Assembly: GCA_001557505.1 (NCBI GenBank)
Contig: LSAX01000010.1
Location: 1,364,001-1,428,000 of the forward strand
Origin: Reticulascus tulasneorum
Lineage: Eukaryota; Ascomycota; Sordariomycetes; Glomerellales; Reticulascaceae
Length of the DNA: 64,000 nt
Direction of reading: 5' to 3'
A program made the translations under genes and the position numbers. The number at the start of each line of letters is the position of its first letter. Position 1 is the first letter of the stretch. Of this stretch, positions 11,778 through 25,500 are shown piece by piece. The notes below the pieces were generated by a model. That model was given only the letters and a program-made list of their open reading frames with translations, did not search any database and was not told the origin of the DNA.

Positions 11778-12938
11778 ATGGTCGCCACACGCCAGATGCG
11801 GAAACGCAAGTCCGACGCCGGGGACGACCAGGAAGAGTCACCGCCAAGAGAACTCGCGCCCCCGAAGCGGCAACGCAAACTAGCAGTCCGAGTGAAGGAC
11901 GACGAAGAGGGCGCTGCCGCGAAGGCTGCAAAGGCTCCTTCGAAACCGAAAGAGCAGCCAGCTGTAGCCATTAGCAGTCCCGCAAAGGAAGTTTTGCCAT
12001 CCGTCGAGGCTCTGCCGTCCGTGGAGGTCGAGGAGAGCGCAGCGGAAGTGCCCTCCGGCAAGGGAGAGTCCAATGCCGAGGAGGTTCAGATCGCCAAGGG
12101 CCCGGCGAAACCGTCCGCGGCTCGTGTTACGTCTAAATCACGGTCTTCGAAGGCTGCGAAGACAAAGTCGTCTCGGACTCATGTTTCAGACTCAGATGAC
12201 TCGTCACCAGAAGGTGTTCAGCCAGCACCCGAGCCAGAGCCGAGACTTGGGGAGGGAGACATATCGAAAGACGCAAACTCATCAGATTCAGACTCAGATT
12301 CAGACGAAGCCCCGGAGGCAGTCTCCACAACCAAAGCTGCCTCCCAGAACATACGGTCCATCCAAGCAGCCCGAACAGCCGTGAAGGAGTAAGGCAACCC
12401 CCTCTCATTATGTAAGTTAAAAGCACTAACACGTCCCAGACAAGCCGCTGCCCAAAAACGCAAACGTCAAGGCCGCAACGCGCTCTTCCAAGACCAAGCC
12501 CGCACCCGCAAAGCCCAGAAGCCCAGCCCCTCCGCCTCAGCCTCCGAGTCCGAGGGCGAGGGTGCGTCTGACTCCAAACCCTCAGCCCCAAGGCAGCAGG
12601 GCGGACGCCGCCGCGTGGATAAGCTCCACCTGCCGTCCATCCTGCCCGCCGAGTACCTCGACTCCGAGTCCGAGTCGGATTCAGACTCTGGGGGGGAGGC
12701 CGCGACCGGCCGCTCGCAGAAGAAGCGCAAGCTCAAGACCGCCGAGCGCGCATTGGGTCGCGAGGGCCGGCCGGTGGGAGATGAGATTGTCGGCGAGACG
12801 GTGTATCGGGTCGCTCAAAAGGAGGACCAGCGGTTGGCGCCGAGGAAGGGAAAGTATTCGGTCAATGTGAAGGCGGCGTTGTTGAAGCGCGGGAGAGGAG
12901 CCGTCCAACCGAACAAGGGATTCTTTGTCAAGAGATAG
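11778..12938 (+). CDS. utp16: Utp16/Bud21-like U3 snoRNP-associated protein
   Basis: Exons 11778-12388 and 12440-12938 encode 369 aa. The intron GTAAGG...CACTAAC...CCCAG is 51 nt. The protein is mostly disordered with alternating acidic serine runs (SSDSDSDSDEAPEA, DSESESDSDSGGE) and lysine-rich blocks, as in nucleolar proteins. The conserved part begins at AAAQKRKRQGRNALFQDQ, passes through the LHLPSILPAEYLDSESE segment, and ends with GRGAVQPNKGFFVKR, the kind of C-terminus seen in the fungal Utp16 family. Utp16 belongs to the small-subunit processome that matures 18S rRNA in the nucleolus. The frame is open upstream, but ATG 11778 (MVATRQMRKRK) is the first methionine in frame. Confidence 0.68.
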
Positions 12939-13637
12939 GTAGATGCAAAGTAGGATTATGAACATGCCAGCTTTAGAGTTGGGGGACGGGACAAGAGACC
13001 CTAGAATGAAGTCAAACCTGGATACCACCCACACAGCACACATGTGTTGCAAGTCACGTCGAACATATGATCGTTTTCTTGAATGTAGCGCGCCAACAAT
13101 AGTTAGATGATATGGCATCTATATATCCTCCCCCCGCGTCCTTCAGATCTATCAACTATACAACCCAAAATCGGGTACATTTTTCCATCCTCCCCCGTCG
13201 GTTTGCCAAATTCCGAAATCCATTCGAGCAAGACATACTGTCGTCGAACATCGGTACATGACGCATAGGAAAATAAGCAGTACATGAAGCGCATCTTATA
13301 CATAGTTTCTCATAAGACATGAAAGAAACGGGAGTAAAAAAAATAAGTAAGCCAAAAAATAAAGCAACTGGTATCTTTCCGACAGGAACGGGCCGAGAGT
13401 GCGTGGCTAGATGGGTCTGAGTAAGAAATAAAGATCAGATATAGATCATGGGTATTGTTGCGTGTGCGTGAGCAAATGATACAGATTTGCCAGGTAACGA
13501 CCGAAAGAATTCCTGTGATGTAGTGAAACAACCAATGCGCCTCCGCTCATCGTAAAGGCAGGTCTAGATATTCCACCGAGGTATATGCAAGTTCATAGAA
13601 GGAAAGATGGTTCGGCAGGTAGAATGAGCGAAGCAAA
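12939..13637. other. Convergent intergenic region
   Basis: This is the 3' side of both the Utp16-like gene (+) and the RING-PH-VWA gene (-). It is A/T-richer than the flanking exons, including an A-rich stretch near 13335-13370. No coding signature is seen. Confidence 0.5.
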
Positions 13638-16600
13638 CTACGACTCCTCCCTGATGCCGCCCTCGCCAAGTTCTTCTCTCCATTCTCGGCTCTTCTCGGT
13701 CAGCTTCTTCACGCCGCTTACACGACCGGCCCAGAGGGACTCGATCGGCGTTCGGAAAGTGAAGGCGCGCTGCGAGCTGATGACGCCAATGGCCTGCAGG
13801 ACTGCCTTGCGGCTGTCGCGACCGAAGACTGCCGGGTGGCTGATCCACTCCAGACTACTTTCCAGCTCGGCGTCGAGTGCCGCCACTGTGACGGGGTCGA
13901 TACCACTGCCGATACCGAGGCCGTCGTTCGAACGACTGCGGCCGAGCGCCGATGGTGGGAAGCCGTTGGCGGTAGAAGAGTTCGCGGACGTAGGAGATGG
14001 CGTGTGTTTCCTGTCGGGGCTGCCGAGGCCGGATGGCGACATTTCGTTGGCTGGGTGAGGAGTGGACGGGGCCGATTTGGGAGCCATAGGCGGCACCGGT
14101 GGTAGCCCGCCTTTGCCAAGACCCTTGAGAATCGACCGTGTCTCGTTAAGAAGTGTTTGTGCTCGGTCATGTTGGCCACGACTGACGAGTGTCAAGGCGC
14201 GAGTAAGCATGTCAGAGGTGAGCAGCTCCATGCGTCTCTGAACAATGCTTTGGTGTGGTGGAATCGGCGGTGAGTTTGCCCACGAATTCTTCTGTTTCGC
14301 CGATGCGGGAAGCATCGTGATGGCCAACAGGGATGGCCTTGGAAGTTGAACGACAGTTCCGTCTCGGAGAATATCTCCCCAGGACAGGTCCGCTTGTATC
14401 AGAGGGAGTTCTTCCACGGAGACTACTCGGCCGTCGTCCTGATCCATCGATCCACCGAGAGCCTCCAGTCCGCTGACAATGTTGTCCCAAGGATCTTGCG
14501 GGAGTTGTTCTTGCGAGGAGTTGTCGGGGAGAATCACCAGTTGCACCAGTATATCGCGCTTGTCGCCAAATCGGAGATCGCCTAGTGATGCTTCTGCGTC
14601 CCGCCCGGTCGCGCGCTTCGTGATCTGTAACGCGCCGCTGATCTTATGGAACTTGGCCGGCGAACCCTCTGGTAGCTTCAGCTTCAACTTCACATTCTGG
14701 TGCGACAGCGTCTGCATGGCTCCAACACAGCCAGCAAGGCATTCGCGAAGCATCATCCAGTCCTTGACGTAAGTATAAGATGCCTTTGTTCTGGACGACA
14801 GCTCAATCATCGTGTCCGGTTTGTGAGTCATTCCTAGACCGAAAGAGTGTATTGTGATCCTATTGAATGTAAGTTTGGGGGCTTGAAAACCTGAGTAGTA
14901 GATCGACTTACTTGGCAGCCTCTGCTCGTGACACCACAAAGTCCACGCTATCGGCATCAGAGGTCGAAGCGTCACTGATAAGCATGATTGTAGCGATTGG
15001 ATTATTGTGCTTCCGTTGCATCAAAAGATCCATGGCAACGTTGGCCCCTTCAACAACGTCGGCACGATGACTCTTCTGGCCGACCGGCTTGATGGACGCG
15101 AGAATGTTGCTCCAACCGGGCCAGGCCTTCGTGGTCATTCCTACAATGGGCACACCACCGCCCCCAGAGCCAAAGGTGACCAAACCCATTCGGTCACGCT
15201 CGCCAAGGGAGCTAATCATGAACCTCAGAGCGTCACGGACCAGGTTGATCTTGACGCCCTGCATAGACGAGGAGATGGGTACCACAACAACTACATCGAT
15301 AGGGACGTGGACTGTTCCGGGGATGCCGGGACTTCTCGCGAAGGTAGTGTACTCCGTGGGGGCCGTGGTGGTTGACTTTGGCCCGCCATAAGACGATGCG
15401 AGGGACGACACTCTTTGCGGTCGTGATATTCTCTGCCAGTCCTCCTCTTCCGTCTCAGAGAACTCGCCTCGGTCATAGTCCGGACTCCGTATTGGAGAGC
15501 CTTCGACGGCGTTCAAGTCAAGTAACGCCTGATGCCATAGCTTCAATTGATTTCGATTCTCGAATCTCAGATGGAACTGCGGAAGCTCAGCAACCGAGAG
15601 GCTCAAGGTAAGAACATTCTCATCAACTATGACAGTCGTTAGCGATCATGCGCAGTAGGGCTGGAAAAGAGGGAAGACTTACTGGCTCCAGATACTGCCA
15701 CGTCGTTCAGATGCTTCTTGATGAGAATGGATCCCTTCAGGGTGCATCGGGTGGTCTTCTTCGGCCCACCGTTCTCATCCCACTGTTGAGACTGGTTCAG
15801 AATCTTCTTCTCCTTGACGCAAATGAGCATTTCGGCGAACAAGAAGCACTCCAGCTCCTGCCAGGAGACCTTGTCCTTGCCGACTCTTAATGTGCCGTAC
15901 AATCGCAATTTGCCGAATCTGGTGCGTGTAAGTAATTTGATTGGCCATCTCACACCCAATCACGCATGGAAACTTACCTGCTGAAATCAAGCCCGTGCCA
16001 GTTGTCGACACGATTTTTGAGACTCGCAGTCATTTCTTCCAGCACATCTGCTGATTCGTACGGATAGAAACGTGGCGCACTCCGGGCCGGCGAAGGTGGC
16101 CGAGCGAATGCATCCTCTATTCTTGCACTGACGGGTGGGATTGGTGGCGCTGAACCCAAATCTTCGGGGTCTGGCCTCCACTTGTTGTCGGGAACCTCCA
16201 CCGTAATCAAGCATGTGAGCGTTTGCTGTTGTCGTGATCTGTTGATGGTCGGGAATTCCGACCGCACCGTCACTGTGGGCACTGGAATCGGATTTCTAGT
16301 TATCGATCGCGGGCTACCTGGCGTCGTCTCCATGGCTTGCACGTCATAATCGTGTCTTCGTGGTGGGCCGCTCTGGGTGGTCTCGGGGTAGCCTCCTGAA
16401 GAAGCGACACCAGTCGCCTCGCTGTCACTGCGATTGTGTGATCGTGACGGCCCATACCGATCCGATCCTGCTGGCTCTCTGCTGCTATCCCGGAGACTGC
16501 CGCGTGGAGCGCTGTCTCTAGGTTGGTTCTGGACCTGCCTTTGATTTGAATCCCGACTCGGTGGGCGTGCGGTCTGACTGTCCCAAGGTGTTGCTGCTGG

Positions 16601-16973
16601 GGTGGGGGTTGCCTGAGATCTAGCGTCGTTCGTGGAGCTAGATCTCACTAGGTTGCTAATCTTCTCTGTTTCAGGGCACGACATTAGCTTTCGGACCAAA
16701 TTTACCGTGGCTCTCGGATTTCTTACCGATGTCCAAGACATTACCGCCTCGGCTGGTGTCCAGGTGTAGCGGCGCGTTGCAAGAAGGGCAGTATTGCGAC
16801 TCGAACTCGCGGATGAACTCGTAGAAGCATTGCTCGTGAGAAACGTGCGAGCAGGAGAACTGCAATATTCGCTCTCCCCGTAGAGTGTGCTCCAAAGGCT
16901 CTTCGCAGACGGCGCATTCGCTCCCGACAAAGGTGCGCTCCCTTCGGGTACCTCTCCTGTCGCTGGTAGCCAT
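13638..16973 (-). CDS. RING-PH-VWA scaffold protein, Far1/Ste5-like
   Basis: Five exons on the minus strand (16973-16727, 16665-15978, 15918-15683, 15626-14912, 14859-13638) join in frame to 1035 aa. A RING-H2 finger occupies 21-65 (C21-x2-C24, C-x-H-x2-H-x2-C around 41-49, C-x2-C at 62-65). A Ser/Arg/Pro-rich linker follows (86-310). A PH-like domain spans about 312-430, from FGKLRLYGTLRVGKDK to the closing Trp of LKLWHQALLDL. A VWA domain starts near 498 (DVVVVVPISSSMQG), followed by a long C-terminal region with a disordered Pro/Ser part. RING, PH and VWA in this order is the plan of the Far1/Ste5 pheromone-MAPK scaffolds. The metal-site motif DxSxS of VWA reads PISSS here, so the first Asp is missing. 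A RING ubiquitin ligase is the alternative reading. Confidence 0.85.
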
Positions 16974-19130
16974 GGCGCTTGAAATGCTTCCCAGCGTCCG
17001 CGCCGAGCTCTCAGCCGACCGGACCGAACTTATAGACGAGTTGGAGCGATGTAATGGCCCTCGGATGGTTCCGACTGCTATCGATTTATCTAATGTGTCA
17101 CAGGGTGGTCAGCCGGCGAGCTTATATAAGACGTTCAGCGTGGGCGAGCGTCGAATGGTTGGTGGCAAGACTGTCCAGCGACGGCGCAGCTCAATGCGAA
17201 GTGCCACCACCCGACCGAAAGAAAAAAATGTATGGAATAGCTTTCGCGCAGTGTCCAAAGTCGAAGAAGTAACAAGGAGAAAGAAGGAACATACTCTTTT
17301 CAGGAAATGTCGGCGCATCCGTGTAAGAACTCGAGGCCGAATGGTATTTTGGTCGCTGGGATTCCGGAGGGGTCTTGACGCCGTTTGGACTTATAAGACC
17401 CAGCTCGAGCAGGTTCGAAACCTGGGGGTCTTTGGGCCCTAGGTTGCTCGTGCTTCCGAACCCGTTTCTAAACCCGTCCGCCTTGCGCCCTGATCGGCTA
17501 AACATCAGGAAGTGATCAGAGACGAGGATTGAAGGGTGGTGACGATGTGGTGTTGCTGGAGTGGTGGGAGTCGTTTGGTTGCTTGACTGAGCTGCGCAAG
17601 GAATGGATGCAGCCGGATCTCTGGGAAAGGCGGGCTAAGGTATTAAGGGGTATAATTTTGGGGGGGCGTAGCCAAGGCCCGCTTTGAACTTGTATCTGGG
17701 GGATCCACCGGTGACTGCCCAGGATGCAGATTCGGTGGGTTAATGGAGGTCAGGAAAAAGAGACTGGTGAGGGTGGTGTGGTGGCGTGTTTGTGACTAGG
17801 GGGAGTGTGGTTGTCACACACACACACTCTCTCGCGCAAGGCTCCTGGGAGGACCTGGGAGGCTGTTTCAAGTGGTTGTATCAACAATGCTAGGCCGGGT
17901 GGGATGGGGACGGATTGTGCATGGTCGCAGCGTATGCAACGAGTAGTAGTGATAAGTAGTGAAAACCGATCCCGCAGCAGTTTCGTGAGTAGGTAGGTAG
18001 GTAGGGAGGTAAGAATTCGAAGAAGAATACTGGAGAATAGCCGGGGTAAAAGTAATGGGAAGGAAATGAAAAGCGCTGCTGCTGCTGCTGTTGCTTTGGT
18101 TGGATTGTGATTGGGCTGGCGTCCCCACGTAACGTTGAAGATGTCGTTGGTCGCAACGTCCAGTTAGATTTCGTTCGCAAAAAAAGCGAAAAATAAAAAG
18201 CAAAGAAGATATGTCTTTCGCCTCCGCTGAGAGCAGCACAGATTAGGAGAGGTTGCTTCGAAGCTGCACCAGGGGGTGTAAGTTGTGACTGGGCCACTTC
18301 TTTGCCGCGGCGCCGTAGATTCGCCTGGGGTGGTTTATTGATCGGATACTACGTATATCCAATCAATTCAGACGCGGAAAGACGGAAATTCCTCTCGAAA
18401 AACTCTCTTTCTCTCCAAGGCGCAGCAGGGAATCGCAAATGTTTGGTCGGGAGCGCCCGCTAATATAAGAAAGGTCCAGCCCAAAGCCAGAAGCAGGGGG
18501 GGATAAACGATAGGTAAGTTAGAGCAAAAGCACCTGTTTCCTCTTCTTCCTCCGGGGGGAATGAGATGCAGGGAATTTTGGGGGGAAATCAGAGCCGGCA
18601 GGCAGGGTGTGTGTGTGGGGAGAGGGAGCTATTCCTTTTAGCACGTTTGTCCTTTCTCTATTTTTCAGTCCGTCCGTTCGTGACCTTCAGATTCCTCTCC
18701 TCTTTTCGTCCAAGCCAGTAGTTTCGGGGCTTACGGTGGTAGCGCGCTCGTCTCGTCCTCTCGCTAGTCAATTGGGTCTTCTAGAACGAAATTGCCACGT
18801 TGTGGTGGTCGTTGGGAATGTCTCTCTTTGAACCGGTGCGATGGGTGGATGGCGCCTAGCTCCAAAGTCAAAAGCCCCCCGGAGTCGCAGGAATAGGAGG
18901 TATCAGATTTGGGATTTGATGAGAGCTGCTTTCGGGTCTGGGCGACGAGTAAGGGTAATTAGAGGAAAACCAACACGCATGTAATTCCGAATCCAGTGCT
19001 TTGTACCTAGTAATTATACGTAGTAGGCGGGATAGTCTAGGAAGGAAATTGGACCAAATGACGAAAGACCAGACAGAAAAATCGGGGCCATCGGGGAGTT
19101 TTGTTAGATTCATTTATGGACTGCTGTACG
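16974..19130. other. Upstream region of the scaffold gene, no gene seen
   Basis: Short open frames on both strands are low-complexity and show no domains. A CAG/CTG trinucleotide run is at 18076-18092, CA repeats near 17815-17828, and a GTAG-type repeat near 17991-18010. This is probably the promoter and leader of the divergent scaffold gene. Confidence 0.5.
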
Positions 19131-19500
19131 ACTACACCACTAATTACTACCTACATATGTTCTAGGCACATGTTTGTATGTATGTATGTTGGTTGGAAGC
19201 ACTTTATTAGCTTGCGCATCGAGGTATGTCGTAATTATTTGAATGGTACGTAGTAGCGGTACCAGCAGTACTTGTAGCAGTACTAGCATTTGCGTAGTGA
19301 CGTCCTGATCGCCTCCCAAAATGCCTCTTCTGTACTTCTACCCGTTGGCCGGGTCGACAAGAAACGAGATCCCTTCTCAGGGTCTGCATAGTGTTATCTT
19401 GGTTTGGGTCATCAGTTAGCTCACGGGCACGGCATCGTTGACCACCCCTCCCCCAAGGAGGGGAGAGCAGAAGCATCTGTGCGCCTGCGCCGATGGTACA

Positions 19501-19550
19501 TTGCATGTCCATCATGCCCATGATGCCCACGATGCCCACGATGCTCGTTC
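19501..19550. repeat. Short ATGCCCA(T/C)G tandem repeat
   Basis: About four imperfect 9-bp copies around ATGCCCACG lie side by side. The segment is in gene-free DNA, and chance shadow frames read through it. Confidence 0.55.
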
Positions 19551-22500
19551 GTTGTCCCCGCCAAGTAAAAACAGAGAGACGCCCTCCTGCGGTCTGTCTC
19601 CTCCCCCGGCCACGGTGGACGGTAACGGGCGCGGCCCAGGCTGTGGAGCGGTGGCTTTGTTCTTTGGTTTTGCCCACCATTCACTGTAAAGACTACCATG
19701 GTGGGACATTGGCAACAGGGCACGGTACCAAGGCCACAACAAGCCCTGGGAGTATTGAAGCCGCTAGGGACATCGGGGCGGGGACTTGACCAGGTTTGAG
19801 AGTAAGAAGCTAAGCCAGGGATCGGCCAGGCTTACATACATAGCAGACAGACTCCACGGTGCTGCGGGAGCAGTGGCAGGGTAGCTTCACAGTGGTGTTG
19901 GATATTCCCCTCCTCTTAAGTTATACAGCAGTGCACACCTTACAAACAGACGTACTTCATCCGCAGGTAGATCGAGTAGCGGCATCCTCCCCAGCGCGAC
20001 AAAGTCCCATCGAGAGAAGCTTTGAACCGTCTTATCACATTTAATATCCACTACGCACCGAACGAAAGGGTCTTAGAGACCAACAGGATGGCTCGTGCTG
20101 GTCGTGCTCTGTCGGACCAGGTAATACCCACTCCCCGGTCCCATTCGCGGAGAGGGACCAGAGCGGGGGCTTCCGGGCTGTCTTTTTCTCTCCAGGTCCA
20201 CTGCAGGCAGTGAGCATGGCACTCCCGGCAGCGTTTGTTGTATGGGGTCTTCCAGTGACCGGGGGTGTCATTTACTGGTTTACGACCAGGGACCCACCTA
20301 GGTATGTACTACGTAAGGTAAGTTAGTGCGAATACTGGAACCTTGGACCGCCACAGCAATCCTTCCCTTCCCTTCCCACCGTCCCCATCAAGGGCACTCA
20401 CTCACGGACCTGTCATATATTCCACGGGGCATTAATTACTGGGGGGGGGCTCAATCTTTGGCCAGAGCCTTCCCAAGAGAGTTTGCCATCAGCCTAACTT
20501 AGACCTTGAAAAGAGGCAACCAGATCATGGGATGCGGCATCTCAAAGTATTTTGGCGTGTCTCGGCGACCAATACTACTTAGCATGCTTATCCAATTCAC
20601 TGTCAGAGGCCAGGCCCAAAACCCATCTGTCTGTTCAAATAGACGAGTCGATGCCTGCTCTTTCACAAGCCCTCAGGGATTAATTGCTTGCCTATATGTT
20701 TGTCCCGTTCATGCATGTCGATTTGCCCAATCCAGTGACTGCTGTAACGTGTGCAACGCATACGCAGATACATATGCATGCCTTGCCAACGGCCCTACGA
20801 ATACACTAAAGCAGGACGACCGCATGATGCAGGTCAGGTACGAGAGACTTTTGCTTAGTGATGATGGATAGGTACATGGTACAGATATAGCATAGGGAGA
20901 GTGCAGCTAGGACGGACATCTCGAATTCATCTCGATCAATAAAGTTTGATCTTCAATTTCAACAAAATGTCAGAGCGACTCATCCTCGTTTTTCCTTTCT
21001 CAAAATATTGGCAACTCCCCCCTGCACATTGCTCTCAGTAACTTGTCCATACTACGTACGAAGAGGACACAGGTAACAAAATGCGTAAATCGGACAAGGG
21101 ATGTAAACTGGTAAGCAGAGTGTACCATAGTAGGGGACTAAATATGGCTACTCACCATATGGCGATCATAACCGTGCGCCGACGATGGGCAGTGGGCACT
21201 GAAGTCATAACTCGCCCCCCATTTGCCCCAGCCCTTCCCGGATCGGTACCATCGACTTCCCCCCATGCCTCCCAGTTCAAGCATTCGGTAATTATTTCTG
21301 GAATGGATTCTAACTTAGTCATTGAGACGGGGAGTCTCTATGTGGTGGCACGGCGATAAGAAACATGGGGGTTTCTTTTCCAGGAAGGTAGATATCCAAC
21401 TAACGATTCGCACTACATGAGTAAGTAAATACACGGGGAGCATTGGCTTTGGGGTGAAGCTTTTACTATGGTACACTACGGTAATTAGAGCACGTGGCAG
21501 GGGGGATCGACTGCTGGGGAAATAAGAGGCACTACGCTCGACTGGGGCCCCAGTCATGAGGCGTCAAACGTTCGCTTACTTGCCGACATGTTTCGTTCCT
21601 CTTTGGGCAAATGGCCAGTCGACCCCATGGCCATGAATCAAGGGAGCTAGGCGTCCTACGTACTTCGTAGGGTAGGAAGTGACTTACACGTCAACTCCGC
21701 TTGACTCAATGTCCAAAGGGGTCTAAGGAAGCCGGCGAGTCTAGAATGTGGAAAGCATGTTTCGCTTGCGAGCAATTGGCGAGGCACAAAGATGAAAAGG
21801 GGGTGATTCCTTTCAACCACCCTCCGAAGTGCAGGCTGATTTGGCCTGGCCATTCATTTCAGTACCCAGTTAGCAGGTAATCTATGACCAAACCGCGTAC
21901 TACGTAGTAGTAGTGCTGCGGAAAGCCCTAGCCGAGTGCGGGATAGCAATGCGGAAAGCCTGCGAGAATACAAACTTACACACTGCCAGACCAAACGAGG
22001 GGGCATAGCTAGCTCTGGGGGCCACACGGCAATGGCGGGACGATCTCTATCGCGCCGTCTCCTTGAAGGGCGGCCCTCGGTGATAAGTTGCTAGTTTATG
22101 AGGTAATGTAAGGTTCAGTTGGCGGCGACATGCCGGCGGCAGGTAGAGGTGCAAGCGGGCCACAAAACGCCTATCGACGCCATCAAGGCGGCATCAAGGC
22201 CCTTCTCCAAGAGGCGGCCACCTTCCTGTTATTCCTCCGGCCGAGTCGAAACCCCTTTCGGACTGCGATGACACCAAGAAGAAAGGCCGAAAAGGCAGTG
22301 CTGCCGGCACCAGGGACGAGGGTCGCTCCAATCGCGAGACCTCCACAAGGGAGTACGGGTTTCCAGAAGCAAGACTAGCAACGCTAGACTGCAGTAATCT
22401 GCAACAATCTGCAGCGCCTTTCTGCGCTAGAAGCTGCAAGCCCAGACGCCAGCTTGCCATATCCTCCTTTCCCCCTGGTGCGAGATCATGGAATATGGCA

Positions 22501-25500
22501 GTGAAAGAATATGGATGCTGTCCGCTTCGGAGATCTGATAGGCAGGGTCCAAACCCGCACACACATTCCCTCAGAAGCCACCGAGAATGACGCTACAGCG
22601 TACGGTTTATGTACTACAGAGAGAGAACTATTGAGCACCTGATCGACTCTGGCTCTCAGACCTTGCGGCAGCCGTGCGCTACATATGCCCAATCAACCTT
22701 TCTCTTTCGAGGTGGTCAGGATTAACGACGGTCGCTGACGCATTTATTGATCCATCCGTGGCGCCCATACGAAGTCCGACATTTTCGTTTTAAAAAACCA
22801 TTTGGGCCAGACAATCTAGGCCCGGCTCCCGTCGCATCTCTCTCCGACATTTTGTGTTTCTCCGTATGTCGATGCCCCATGTCCAAAGTGACCAGGCACC
22901 CAGGCGGTCGATGTAATATATGTACATGTAAAGACCGTTGTCCTTGCTAGAGCGGACGCAAAGAAAAGGGGATGCTCAAGGTGAGTTATTTGTGGCTCGT
23001 GGGGTGCGTTCGGATACATGCATCGAACTCCCCGTTCATGAAAACAGGTCTCTCTCTTGGGCGAAGCCACTGCTCGGCCGCCTGCCCCGACAGGCTTCGT
23101 CCCTTGGTGCATCAACGCCCTCTGTGACCTTGGCTAGACTGCGTCGTATTGCAACTTACAAGGCCGGTCCATGACAGACTTCGGGTCACTTTACCCCCAC
23201 TTGTACTCCCCGGTGGCTCTGGTCGGCCTTGCTGACTCCTGGTATGCGCAGGGATGATGATGAAAAGCCGGGTGGTACAGCTGTTTGTCTAGGAGGTTTG
23301 CTAGCACAACCTGTTCCTTAAACGCCAGTCTCAAAGATGGGCAAGCAAACATTGAACGAAATCTGGATGTTCCCAAAGCACATGTCATAGACATGTATAC
23401 CGTCCAATCTAGTGAATAGTATACAGGCTGTGATGGTTAACTTGTATTCACAACTCGGTCAACTATGACCACTAGCCAACCCGTATGACCAGCCCATCCC
23501 GTTACCCGTCTTTCCTCCATGCACCAATTAATCCTATCATGCACCGGGTTCCCAGGGCATTCGAGCAAGGGAGCCGGGGGCCCGTTGACCCATGTTCATG
23601 GTTTCCAATAGTTATGTCCGGACTAGGTGGTAAGAATACTTGGTATCACCCTGGGGCAGTTTGTTCGCATGAAGACGGAAGGCTATCCCTGTACCGCCCT
23701 GGGATCCATGTCCTGGAGCCTGTTCCAACTGGCTCACAAAAGTCAGATCAGATATGACAGGGAGAAGACCACCAAAATGGCGAGGCAGAGGGGGAAACTG
23801 CCCTCGTTCTAGAACTGTTTCTGCGCCTCAGGCCGGCAGGCGGCCGTCTCTTGAGTCGCACCAAGAAAAGAATCGTCTCAAACAAACCTTGAAGGGCAAA
23901 GATAGTGAGAGCAGGGCAACCCATGGCCAGGACAACATCGGGCCAGGCACCATGGTCTCGCCATGTTGGTTAGCCGGCCAATCAGTGATTATGGCAAGCA
24001 TTGCGTTCTTCTTGTCGCCACCGGTGTCGGTTTCTCCAGGAGCGAGCACGTCCCAAGGTCAAAGCTGAGAAGTTGGTGCGCATTCAATATGTGAATCATA
24101 AGACCTGCCAGTGGTCGCATATTATGATGCCAGCCATCGCATATAGTTCGCCCATCGATCTCCCCCCCAAAAATACTCCAACCCACCATGAGATAGGCAC
24201 CACACAGACAACCTCCACTCGCCAACCGCCTTTGGCGCTCTGAGTGAGGCACTTGTCAAGTGACTGGATAGCCGCCACAACCAGCGCACAGCCGAAATCC
24301 AGGGTTCCCCTCTCCCACAACAAACAGTGGCCAAGTAAGTGTGCGACAGCATCGTCTTGCAGAATTACACACCCGCCCGAGCTACTGCCGCATGTCTTCC
24401 GCGGTCAGGGCGTACATATTGCCCACATTCGTCCGTTTGTATGTCTACAAACTACGTAGTACAGTGGTCTTACGCCCCTCCCAGAGCATGATACAGTCAA
24501 GTGAAGATCATGTCCCAATCACGGCAGCAAGTCGTCACCGCTGCACATCATTCGCGGTGCTGGGTACGCTTTGGCCACCAGTCAACCGTCATGTCATGCC
24601 TGTTCCCCACGAGGCCTTGCAGAGGATCACCTCAGCAAAACACGAGATAGCCATGGTTCCTCGACCTCACGTACGGCAGTGATCATCGCTGATGAAATCT
24701 CCATATGCCTTAACTTACCTTTACCAACCCCATATTAATCCCTCCTCGCCACGTGCGATGATCCTGAACTATCTCGCCGGAATTCGCCATCTTAGTGGCA
24801 GATTGGGATCTCTTGGGTTTTTCCAAAGGGCTGTCAGCAACCGCAACCCAGCTTGGCAGTCGGGCCAGTGGATCTTCTTTCATAAAACTGACTTTTCGGA
24901 TTCCATTTACTCAGTACTGCCGATATGAGCGGTGACTCCGGGACATTGAGTGCCGGCAGCCAACCCGATGAATTGACAACTAATTTATGTGCCCGTACAT
25001 GGCCTCCGAAGCGAGCTGCCCAACCCAATCGAGCCGCAGCTAGTCTTCGCCCAGTCAAGTCGTGAAGCTGCCACACCACAAACTTCACCGGTTGCACAGA
25101 CCGCCTGTGAATAGCGTCACGGTAGTCCGTCCAAACAGGGTGTGATAGATGATGTAGCGGATGGGGAAGGGTTCCTCGTTCAGCTTAGTCGTTCGCCGCC
25201 TCCGCGACCAGCGAGGCAAAAGAAAAAAAAATTCAAGATCTCTCTTCTCTTCCTCCCCCTGCTCCTGGCGTGACGTCGATGAGCTTATGTTTACGTCTGT
25301 CCCGTAAACTGCAAGTTCTTCTTGAGCTTGTGACTACGTGAGTGTAAGTCATCATTGACACATCTTACGTATTTCGCAGGTTGCAGGACCGGTTCGTAGG
25401 AATGTTCCATGGTGTCAAGCTGAGAGGCTGCAACTCGGTCCGCCGTTGGCTGGTTTGCAGTGAGCTGTCATGCGGCGTAGACAACAGATGATGGGAAAAC

